A stretch of 64,000 nucleotides of DNA from Spirometra erinaceieuropaei (lineage: Eukaryota; Platyhelminthes; Cestoda; Diphyllobothriidea; Diphyllobothriidae), in assembly GCA_902702965.1 (NCBI GenBank), contig CACRXP010000729.1, positions 49,548 to 113,547 of the forward strand, in the 5' to 3' direction. The notes under the pieces are model-generated. The model did no database searches. It was given only the letters and a program-made list of their open reading frames with translations, and had not been told where the DNA came from. Below, one piece after another: positions 1 to 12,200 of the stretch. Position 1 is the stretch's first letter. Each line of letters begins with the position of its first letter. The position numbers and the translations under genes were made by a program.

Positions 1-64
1 CGAAATAAACCATAGATGGACGACCAAAGAAATAGACGCGACCTCACTTAGGAGCACAACGTAC

Positions 65-268
65 CTCCTTGGAACGGTTACCCTTAGCTAGCATAATCAT
101 ACTTCCACCTTTGGACTGAAATAGATCGACGTAGCTGTCCATTCTCCCGGCAGTGGTTGGTCCGAAGGAGCCGCTGGCGTAACCCTCAGGTGTTTTTGCC
201 GGACCGGCATAGTAGATTGGGTGGTTTCTCATGTACTCGGGCATTGGTTCACCAGCATCAAGGCGTTC
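65..268 (-). CDS. Fumarase exon 8: catalytic Thr region
   Basis: Sixty-eight codons, from [17 protein letters not shown] to [12 protein letters not shown]. It holds [19 protein letters not shown] followed by the TTAGRMDSY motif, with T473 and R477 as likely active-site residues. The donor is GAG/GTACGT at 64-63. The frame runs into a stop shortly after the donor, so at least one more exon lies left of the window. Confidence 0.95.
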
Positions 269-3200
269 CTTTATAGAAAAGAGGGTACTGCTGGCTTTAT
301 TAAAGTAAAGAACCGAAATAAGTAGTTGTGGTCAACTGACCTTTATTTTGGCGTGAGCGATATCACGACCAACGACTAAAGTACCGGTCAATGAAACGCG
401 GGTTCGGACGGGATGCTTGGAGAGCTCAGCGAGGACCTTATCCATGGGCTCATTTAGATTGATCTTGACAGCAGTGTCAGAGAGGTGAGAGGAAGATGGG
501 TCAGGCAGATAGCGCGCCGGATCGTTCTCGAGTTGCTCGACAAAAATGCCATCGCCCGTAATTTTTCCAAGAGCCTGACAGAAATCAAAGAAAAGTAGCT
601 CAGAATAGATACAACAAGCCTATCGCAAACGATAGGTGTGGCGTTAACAACACACGTCTGCCAAATCGTTCATTATAAACTCAAACATTATAGGTGAACA
701 GAGTGCACTGCACTTATTATGTACATCTGTGGGAGTCTCACACGGCGAAGTGACAAAGTGGGTGGTGCCTTCTGGGCGTCACAAACTCAGGGCGAGACCT
801 GGTCTTAACCAGAAACAGAGGTACTGTTAGTAGGGCCGTCGAAATTTTCACTCGAGAAGCTTCTTATGAAGCCTGTCGAAGTGTCAAATCTGGCATTGGG
901 ACTCCATCCGATAGATTAATCAAACCAAAAACAATCCGCGCCAAACCCCTTCTCACATCTAAAATGACCTCTGCAGTTCCTTAGACTTAAAATTACTCCT
1001 ACTCCGGTGCTGTCCCTAAGCCTTATCTAATCACGACTGCCTATCAATGGCAAAAAGCAAGTCGCGAGAACAGGGTCGCCTGAAATTGATTTAAGGTTGG
1101 CGTTAGGACGATCAAAAGTATCGGTAGGATGTCTTCACATCCTGAGCCCGAAACAATAATAGGAATCCATAAAAAGACCAGATATTTGGCTACAGTTGCA
1201 AAACTTCGATGACATCGGCCAACGCCTATGCAAGATAATGCATACCTTACTACGCACCCGCGTATGTACAATACTCATGCATACAGACGTTGTCAAAACG
1301 CGTCGATCCGAATTACATAAAAAGTGGGGCCCACAGTGACGCCGTCTCTGATAGCCCAACTTCTGAATCCACTTCCCCTTCGACGTTTGTCTGGAGCGCG
1401 ACCAAATATGAAGTCTCCCCCCAAAAAGCTGTAATAACCCGAGGAGAATGGGTGAGCCCGACACGTCTCAGCTCCCGTAAGGCTAAAAGTAGATGTAGGT
1501 TAGTCAGTTGGCTTTGCCGGTGGCGGCTTGGTGCGTCCATGACTGGGCAGAGAAATACTCCTCGCTGCGCCACTGATCCCTGTCAAGTTCAACCCCAGCC
1601 CGTAGCTACCCGATCATTCAGAAACTCCATAAAGGCGTGGGACTCGTCTCTTCGCTTCTGGAGGTGTGGTCTGTTAGAGTGGTTGCGTGGAGCAGCTTGG
1701 TGGAGGCCCGACTTCCAGAGGCTCCTGGAATCAAATGGGCACATGTCCGTTCGCCCTGCCAGAATTGCGGCGGGCGACTGATGCCTACTAGGAAGTGGAC
1801 AACATTCACCACGACACAATATTATTATAGTTTGTGAGAATATAAACAGGTGATCAATTTAACAGACCTGCGACCAGGCACGACTGAAGGTGGCGGATAG
1901 CGAGGCCGCCCGCTGATGGAAATGCAGCCTTAGACCAGCAGAGACGGTTCTCTGCTGGCGTGCAGCACTGAGTCCTGGCACATCGACCAAGCATTAAAAC
2001 AAAGTAGGACTCCTTGACAGGACGCAAACCTTGTGACTATGAACCACTATTAAACGGGAGTCCAGGCTCCTGTTGTTTGGCTGTCAGCTCTCAAAAAGGA
2101 CGAAAGCGCAAAAGCACACAACTCTAAATTAAAAATCGAGAGTGGCTGTTTGGTGTCCACTTGTGCCGAAAAATTCACAGAAAACCCATGAAATAAAAAT
2201 CCCCATCCTGAAGCTCCTTTTAGGGAAGAGCCGAAAAGGTGCATAACTGACATTTTACTTTGTGGTTCCCATGGGATATACCTTCAGCACTGTGGGATAG
2301 TCACTGACTGTCTCGATGTCGCGGTCAGTAGCACTTAGAAACATCTGTTTATTGATTCCGGCCATCTATGCACGATCACGTACCCGGTGAACGGGTATGC
2401 GGTCGAACGACAGCCATAGGAATTATTCATAAAGCAACCTTTTCTCCTCCAAATACTAAAAAGACCGACCATTAAGGTCTCGAGTACAGGAACCGCGGGA
2501 AAACGGGGTTTGCCTGTGGGTCGCCCATCGCAAGCACAGGTGAGGGACAGTATATTGGTTTTCTGTAAAAGCTAGCTGCGAAATCGCCCAGCTCTTGGGT
2601 CTGAAGAATAGGCAGTCGTTGGCCATGCAGCAGTAATCGGGAATGGTTGAGCACTGATATGGTAAATCAGTTATCAACAAAAAGTCAAACGGCTGTAGTA
2701 CTACACCGCTATCTAGAAGGGTTCCATCTGCCGTTCAAATTTGGACCTGAAGCAGTCCACTAAATCCTCTTATGCGAACACCGCGAAAATGAACATGGCC
2801 TAATCGGGTAGTTTGATGATTGATTGATTCGCGCGCTCTGGCTGGACTTTCAGAGGGCCACTGGAGTTGCGGTCGAAAAACAAAAAACGGCCGTACATTT
2901 ATGATTCTCAAGGTTCAAGCTGTATTGACGGCCTGTATGTATAGTCTACACTACGCTCAGAGAGGCTTGTTTAAGAACTACGACAGTAGATACGTAAGAG
3001 GCAGGTCAATAGTTCTTCGGTGCGCTTGATTACTGAAAAACAGCGCGAAACGTCGTGGGAAGCAACACATTCAAGGGATTTACTAACCTGTCGATCAGCG
3101 GAGCAGGATACGCCGATTCCAACAGGACAAGAGGCACCGTGGCGTGGCAGCCGGATGACGCGAACGTCGTGACAGAAGTACTTACCACCGAACTGGGCGC

Positions 3201-6200
3201 CGATGCCCAGTTTCTGGCTGATTTCGGTCACCCGGCGTTCAGCCTCCAGATCGCGGAAGGCGCGTCCATATTCATTACCTGTGGGAGAAAAGACGGAACG
3301 TCACAGTCTAAGCAGTATTTCAGTAAAAAAGCGAGCTACTCCGGGAGGGAATTACCAACAATACACTTAAAAAGGAACCCTGACCACGAATTTGAGACCA
3401 CAGTAAGCTCTCAATGCGGCGTATAAGTCTCACCACTCGCGTCTAAATCCACGACACGCAGCTGCACCCCTCTGTGGACATGGCTTTCTTTCCATACAGC
3501 GAATTTTCACAGCCATTTTTGTTGATGGTTTGTTCGCGGTATTTTACAGACACCATCACCGACAGCGGTGACTCGGGTGGGTAACTTGGTTTGTTGACGG
3601 AGAGTTGTGTAACATCTACCGCCAGCTCTCATTCCACACCCACCATGCTTCAATGGCAAGACCAAATTAATACGACTGATGGGCATGGACACAGTGGTCA
3701 TGTGAGCATTCGGCCCTATCCACGAATACTGCATACGTGCTGCTCTCTTGTTTCGCACAAACCTCAGGAACTAGGATACCAGCGGTGAGAACTATCGTCA
3801 TGACAATCCGATCGGCAGTACGGAGGACTGGGAGTTTGCAACCCCCCAAATGACGACTTTTATGATGCTGTAATGGCTCCAGTGTGTCGTGGGGTCGGCA
3901 TCACCCTCCCTTCCTGTGTTCATCGTGTACCAATGGCGATTCGAGTCAGGCAGACTGAAGACCAAACTAGGCGCAGTGACCGATTTTTCATAAGGGCTCT
4001 ATCCTACATGTCCTAGGTGCATGCATTGACCCTAGTGTCTGGCGTAACAGCTGCGCTTTGGGCACCCGACACAGGACAATCGCGTACGTGTACACAAAAT
4101 ATGCAAGGCCACCAAGTGAAGACCAAGATACCTGTGGTGGGTAGATTGTCAAGGTACTTGGCAGAGGCCAGTTTCACGGTCTTCAGATTGAATTCAGCCG
4201 AGGTGCCCCCAATCACAACAGCGAGGTGATAGGGCGGACAGGCCGCGGTTCCGAGGGTCTACAAACTGGGTTAGCGGAAAGCGCTGTACGGCTTCTTACC
4301 AGCAGCTTTTCAGAAATAAACTTGTAGAGACGCTCCTCGTTCAGGAGAGCCTTGGTTTGTTGGAAGAGGAAGCTCTTGTTTGCAGAACCGCCGCCTTTTG
4401 CCATGAATAAGAAGTTGTAGTCACTGCCGCCAGTAGAATATATCTCAATTTGAGCGGGTAGATTGGTGCCCGTGTTCTTTTCTGTGAACATATCCAGAGG
4501 AGCTACCTAGAAAAGAGCAATGGGATTGATTAGAACACGCCTGGCCAGGACTATAAACACCCCAGTAAAGTATCCACACCGTCGATGGAAATCCCATAAT
4601 GGTAACAGCATTTTAAGTCCATTGTTTTGGAGTCGCTTTAACGCTAAGCGGGATGGCCTGTGTTCGTGGATAGTTAAGTTAGCTACGACGTGCATGGTTT
4701 GTTGCTCGAAGTATCGACTAGATTCCTCGACCAACTGGTGTCTTGGAGATCGTGCGCAATTTGAACGGCGATCTATACCACCCAATAAACTCGGCGAAAA
4801 AATTAAGGGTCACTAACGACATTTAAGTCAAAATTAAAATCAACTGTACCACTTATGTCGAAGGTCTTAACCAATCAAGACTGTTATCAGCCTACGCCAA
4901 CTCTGGGGTCAGGTGGGGTCAGCGGATAGAACTTATGAGGCAGGATAAAAATGATATTGCCTGTAGTCGGAGAGTTGGAAGTGGCATATCTGCTTAATAC
5001 AATAGATGAAAATGTGGAATTTAAAAACTGTCCAGCCGGGCATAAACGGTCCACTTTAAAACGACATCGAGGAATGGACTGGTGTCTATATAAAAAAACT
5101 GTATACTTGTGGTGTTTCTAGATCTGGTATGTTATAATCGAGCATTGTGACTTTAAAGTGCTCATTCGGAGGAACTACTACTTACGCGAGTCCTCCGATA
5201 CAGCAAATCAACACAGAATTCAATAGCTAAATGTGTGCACAAGGGCGAAGTAAGCATGCTTGAAGTGAATAATTCAGAGAAAAGGCGTGAATTTGTTTAC
5301 AATCCGCAGTTAACAAGCCGCGAGGGCGTGGCACGAACGCATACGAATCTGGCTCACAGGTCGAAAGCTATCGCGATGGCAAGGGGCGCGCATGTGGCCT
5401 TGAATAACTCTATAAGATAGGAGTGGTCTTTATTCAAACCTTGATGTCCAAACAAGAGGGAAAATAAGTCGTGCTTTTTCGTATTACTAGTGCGGTAGTT
5501 TTGGCCCGACAGATGAACTTCCCATTAAGGAAATATACAGTCAATGACCGATCTCATGAAACTTTAGCCGGAATTCAGAGGTGGGTTCTCGATTGAAGAG
5601 AATCGCTTAGGTAAGGTTGATTATCGTGCGGCATAATGAAATGGTATTTCGGACTCCTCAGGATGTTGGCTTTTGAATGCATTCTTTTTAGGCCACCCGA
5701 AACACAGTTGACATAAACTAAGGTTGCGCGTTCGTGCACGTTCTTTTACTAGAGGAGAGAAATCTGAACCTCAGTTTTGACAAACGGAACCTGCCGCGCT
5801 GAGAATTTGATTTTTTCTCTTCACCTAAATCATATGTGAAGGGTGTAGTGAGATTACTTTTAGAGAACCAGACATTTTTCGATCCTAGAAAGTCAGATTA
5901 ACGAATCTGCACGATTTCATGCCCTTGAATGCAGTAATAACGCCTACAGGCAATCCGTTGTTCAAGGGTTTCGACGTTTTCTGGTCCTTTGCAAATACGC
6001 AATAACTTGACGCGAAAGAGTCCTCCACTAAGTGTATGATATAGTTTCCACTATTTCGTAGTTTAAAAACGGAACGGGAAAAACAGTTTGAGCAATATCC
6101 TGGCATTTATATGGCGGCCTTATTGTTCATTTATTAGTCATAGAACAGCTTAAAAGCAAGCAAATATGGAGAAAACGGGGAAGTGAGTCCTTCCGCTTAC

Positions 6201-9200
6201 AAAGGAAAAAAATCCACCATTTTCCAGGTAAATAAAAAGGCTGACCAGAAGTTCCAACTTCTACCCCGACTTTACCCTGGGAAAAGGTTAAGTAGGCAGA
6301 TATGTCAACAAATTACCTTATTTAAGCGTTTTTTAAAGAAACCACTTAGAGCTTTTCAACTGACCTACAGCGCGTTCGTTGCGACCTTCCACCGTATACG
6401 TTCATTTTTCACGATGATGAGGTTTCGTGTTTGGGTGGGTCTACAAATATAGCCCATACGACCATTCGCACTAGAATGTCCAAGCACACACTACCTCGGT
6501 AAATGCCTCAAGAAATATCTTATTTCAACGATTTTCAAAAACGCATGCCGCAGAATCCACCTCTGTGGGAAATCGATTGAAAACACTGAAGACCGTAAAA
6601 TATTCACCGATACTTCAAGGACGAGCTGGAACTCAAAGTATTCCAGCACAGGAAAAAGAACAAGGAAATTGACAGAAAGTTCTCTTAACATAAACAATGT
6701 TGGGTGTTCATGGTTGTATCCATCGATTCTATTCAAATTAACTAGTCACTGATCGGCCTGCCGACATTTGGCCTGAAGATAACTTTCATTTCTGTGACGC
6801 CCCTATTGGTGAAATCAAGCGGATTCCCATTTGCCTTAGTCAACCGCATCCGACGAATAAATGAACGGAGAGAATACAGTCAATTCTCGTGAGAGCGTTT
6901 CAGAACATATATTCAAACTATAGGCTGTTGGCTAGCCACCACACTTGATATTACACTAATTCCTAAGGAATATTTAAGTGCAAACTCAAATAAAGAACTA
7001 TTTTCAAACGTTATTCTGCATGGGCTGTTTTAGTTATTGTTTTTTTGCATGAACGTCAAATCGGAATAAAAAGTAATCGAGACTTTAAAAGATTTTTTTT
7101 TTAACTGAAACGCACATTTTCTTGATGCACATAATTTGAAGAGGCGTGACTTGCAATCAAATGAGTGTAGGAATTTTTGCATGTTTTCTGCAATATATAC
7201 GTCTGGAGTTATTAAGGCATCAAAAAATCAATGCAGAAATACTTACTACTTAAGTGGCCACTTTACCGCGTGGTTCTTACGGGCAGCCAGAAAGAAGTGC
7301 GTTCAAAAGCCAAAATTCCGGCGAGTTCGAGGTATTATCAGATTATGCCACAAGGCGACCAATACTACAACCCCACCTGAACAATCCCTGCTAATGGAAA
7401 ACGCATTTCGGAATTTCGGTCAACGCTTCACGAGACTGGCCACTGGCTGTACCTCCAAGACGATAAAGGTTTACATGGAAAGCGACCAATTTAAAGTTGC
7501 ATTGAAGGTGTAGCTCTGAGACGTAGCCACTGTACTAGAGCTCACTTGGAGGTCAATTAGCTGTTGGTTCCATGAAGTCGTGCGAAAAATAGCAGCTGGC
7601 GAACAAAAGTAGGCGGAATGGCCGATTTGTTCCTCAAAAGCCGAGAAGTTTTTATGAAACCTGGTTTAATTATAGGACAGAAACCAGTCACACGTTGGCA
7701 CTCATAGAGAGTGGTGTTATATCAGGTCGGCCAAAGCAAATTAGGTCTAGAAACTGGAAGGTGACTTGCACTGGAAAAGACAGCGAGGGTAATGTGGAAG
7801 TCTGCAGCACAATAATCAACTTCAAAGGCAAGTCACCTTTGTTCTAACTTGATAGGTGTGCTGATTAGAGTTTTCGATGAATGATCGAAAATCGATGTAT
7901 GCCACCATGTATGGCGTTCCCACTATCGCTGCTTCACAAACTGGGTCGGAAGACACTACTCGGACAGCCGTTTGACCCAGTTGTACCTCAACAATCTAGA
8001 ACATGGCAAATCCAGTCGCGTCCAAAGGCAGTAGGGCTAATTCTTCCGCATACAATACGGGCGGAGCGCTCAGAAATCCTGATCCATGTGTGCGAGCAGA
8101 CAGAATGCGAGCCCCGAAACTATACGGACGGCAAGTGGGAGTGGAAGTCCCGGGGGTCAGGCACGCCCTGGGGATGCCGGTGGCATTACGCAATCAATTC
8201 GACCGCCTCTTTCATTTGAGCGGCTGTCCTATAGACCGAAAAATCAGTCTGGCACTGACAAATATCTTCTTAACCATGCCGAGACCAAAATTTACTTCTA
8301 AAAATAAGCTTAGTCAACGACGTCAACAACATATTCGCGTCGTCGTCATTGGTTATGCCCAAACAAGGACGAAAATGACCACTCCTGCGTACAGAAGCAA
8401 GAAGGGATCGACCACACGCCTAGTCGTAGTGGGTGAAGATTAATAATTTGGATGGGCACACAAGTCCTGGAGACCTTACGACCCCACACACGATCTGACA
8501 GTTCAGCCCTGGTCTGTGGTCCTGCAACGGCATGCAATCGGCCGTATCCTGATTCGAACATCCTGCCGATGTCACTAAAACTCTGGACAGGACTCTCTCT
8601 GGAACCGGAGCGATGAGCCTGTACACTGAAGGTCGAACCCACAGAGCATCTATCATAATCAGCTCTGAGGGGCCGTTAGCTGCGAACTCGGAAGCCAACG
8701 GCAAAAAAACCTATTCCCGTTTTCCAATACTACTGTCTAAAGGCATTCTCGCTACGTATAGCAGTGATTCAAATTTCACACGTACTTTGCAAGCGATTAC
8801 TTCACAGTGCCACATACTACTTGACAATGAGTTGGAAAGCAATCGGATAACGCGTTTAAGACCGCCATTAGCGTAATCGTGCACATCTTAGAGTGAGATC
8901 AGTTAGGTGCGGAGGGAGGGAGGATCGACGGCAAACTCGTGATGTAAGACCTGAGAAATTCTAAGTCGACAGTCCGGAGAGATCTGAATCCGAAGTGCAT
9001 TTAATCCTGTTCAACTTTTTAATTCATATTGATGGACAGCGAACGAGTGTTTCCCTCAGGTTTAAAACTTCATAAGTCAATCCTGCTGCAATTCGGTGAC
9101 AGCAAAAATATGTAATGGGTGTGGTGCGTAAAATACACTTGTATAGTTTGAACGTAAAGGACAACCAGTGCTACGGGACACGCGGGAGGGCTTTCGGGTG

Positions 9201-12200
9201 GCTATTGTCCTTACTCCAAAGTGCCAGAATCAAACGCCGAAAATGTCGCCGCGGAAGCTTTTTACTTAGGCCGAACTATCCTTATCTGAGCAACCTCCCT
9301 TATACAGGGCTACAGGAGCAAAATGACTTAGACTAGGACTCTAGTACCTCCTGAGGCAATTCTTTGCCGCAGAAACAGTTCCCTCAGTCTTGTGAACGTG
9401 ATGAATTGGTGCGTAATCAAACTGAGGATTGCATCCACTAAAGACTGTGGCGAGATGCTACTCCATTGCAATATCTTCATGTAACGAAAGGAAGATGTTG
9501 AAGGCAAAACAAGATTTTGAGTAACGTCTGAACCTCAAAATCAGTCTATGGCTTCGTGTTTTGTGTTGCCTGCTGAAATATTGCCGCAACAGAACGAAAG
9601 GCGACACACTGGCAGGCTTGAGAAAGTGGCGAGTTGTAAACACACGAACACGGACAGAGAAGAATGGTACAAGGGGGTGACTTTACATTAGGTCTTGCAA
9701 ATGTGTAAGCCTATATGTTCCCGGGGCGAGAAACCATTCCGTATGTACCTAAATAACCTCGTTAGGCCTTACACGCGTCAAGATATGATCATCCATTCCC
9801 GTTGCTTTCTACAATACAGACGGGCCTGGACGAACAAGGTATGGCATGGAATTCTGAAAGCAGAGTTCCTGAGGTTATGACTAAGGTAGGTGGTCGAGTA
9901 CTACTAGACGACCCAACAAGGCCAATGGCTTCCAAGTCTATAACAGTATGCCAATACTATACCTTCAGTAGCCAGTCGTGCCCAATTTCATCCTCCTGAT
10001 AGGGTTGAGTGCCGTCACATACACAAAACCCCACAGACGCACGAGCACTGGTCGATCCATCGCAGGAGGCCTTACCTTTGACACCAATTACGGCATGTCT
10101 CCACAACACTCCAACCGACACTTTACTTAAAAGCTGGTCGCAGTTCGACAAAATTGCCTCTGAATCCGGCAGTAGTTTGGGCAAGAAATAACCATTCTCG
10201 AGCTATTAACCACTGGCAAATCGAACCAGTGCGCGTGGACCAATGCCCTTCGGTAGCCCAAAAGTTCGATTCAGCCACGACTTGCCGGAGGGCGGTGGTG
10301 TTGGGCGGCCTGATGGAGGTATGGTTCCCCGCATGACCTGGACATCTCCGTCCACCCCCTCAGCACATCGGCTGGACCTTTCGAGATTAATTCTCATGAC
10401 GAAATGTGAAGACTTACAGAATGGCCGGCGAAATCCGCCACGTAGTGCATCTAATGCTAGTAACACTAGTAACTAATTCGCCGGACTGATGTCCAGTCAT
10501 GCCCAAACATTACCGATGCATGATCCGGGACTGCTTGCTCGTCAGATTAGAGTACCTATTTCGCAGCCAACCCTTGCTAAGGATTGTTCTACCACCTGTG
10601 GACGCACCGGATTGCCCACACCCAAACTAAAGAGCAAGCCTCATCTTCCCGGACTTTCCTCTGTCACCGGTTGCACGCTGGTGAAAACACACGCTAGCAT
10701 ACACGGCTCAGCCTCGCCATAACTTTCTGCTTGCTAAGACTACAACATTCTCCTCATGTACAAAAGAAAAGTCTCTCTAGGAGACTATTTGTTGATGCTC
10801 TGTGGCTGTCGTACATCGAGCAACAGGGGACGTGTCTTGAGAGAAAAAGTTGACATGAAGATTAAAAACGCTGAGATCGGCTGTCATCAAACAGGGACAG
10901 AGAGGACAAATGCGCAACTACTGGCTAAAGTATCTAGTTCCCAACTGCGTCACGGGGATAACCCATAACTTACACCCGCCTCGGGCGACCGGCAGTAGTC
11001 GCACTACCCCGTTTGAGGCACTCAGAAAACCGGCCACACCGACAATAATTAATACTGTATTTATGTAATACTCAGAACCAAGGGCTAGAGATGGTTGCAT
11101 TTAATATGAATTAGTTTTGGCTAGCAGCAATGTTGCTTTGGCCAACTCCACTGTGCACGGCACAAGGCGTGCATATCTATGAGGAATCAGGTGATGCGCG
11201 TAAGGTCCCCAGACCCGCCCGCTTTATGGGAGGCGCTAGTCCCTGAAGTGGTAGGGAAGTTTTATTGAATGGCGGGCAAAATTCGTTCTATTTCCTATCA
11301 ACTGTGGACTAAATGGACAGTATACTGATAGGTTAGCGGACAGACCGTCTTCCGAGGGCTCCTTATGTCCCAGACGCTTGCAAAATGTCTGCCAGCTAAA
11401 ACCCTCACGGTTGAAGCGGTTAGGTAATGTAATGTGCACAATGTTCTGTAGAAGCCATCATTCAAAAACGGACAACGGTTTGTCATTATCGGACAGAACC
11501 GAGATTCCAGGTGGACAATAGAAGTAAATTAGGGCAGATTAGGCATACAGCCGTTCGGTCAGTCAAACATCGATGCCGAAGCTGAGGCAGGTTGACAGTG
11601 GTCGCTTAAAGCGTCTTTATCGAATCTCAAATTATGAAAGACCACGGAAATTGGGTGCCAATGAATATGAACAAGTAATACGCTGCGCGCACTGCCTAAG
11701 AATAAATAATCGGGGATTATAAGCCTAGTACTTGTGATTCTCAAAAGAAAAGGAGGCGTTCACCGGGAGAGGTGTATTGGAGGTCTGACGTTTAGAGTAG
11801 TTGTTTCGTCCACCAATCTTCAGGGACTGGGAAGTCATGCGCACAGCTCTCCTTATATGGCGCACTTTCTTTGATGTGTGGCCCGCCAATGGTCCCTGTG
11901 TGGCTGCATCCGACCCGCATGTCACCGTGACCTGAATCGCCCCTGCCCTCGTCGGCCGCGATGATAGTTGACGGGCCTGATTGTCTCGCGCCGTGACTGT
12001 CCCTGTTCAGAAGGTTCGAAACGTCAGACCTCCAATACACCTGTCCCGGTGAACGCCTCCTTTTCTCCTGATTAACCATCTGGGAATCGCATTTTCACTA
12101 CTATCGACTGGTGATGCCATTTAACAGTTCAACTGAACGAAATAGGTAGGAGCAGCAAAACTGAGGAAGATAGATACCCAGTTGTGCATGAGATGCTAAG

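Noticed and set aside
1290..1837. 163-codon open frame in fumarase intron 6, with overlapping frames on both strands
   Set aside because: No recognisable motif in any frame, and frames of this size on both strands fit chance. I tried it as a LINE fragment without success.
8003..8443. 146-codon open frame in fumarase intron 3
   Set aside because: No motif, no splice signals tied to a family, and competing frames on both strands.
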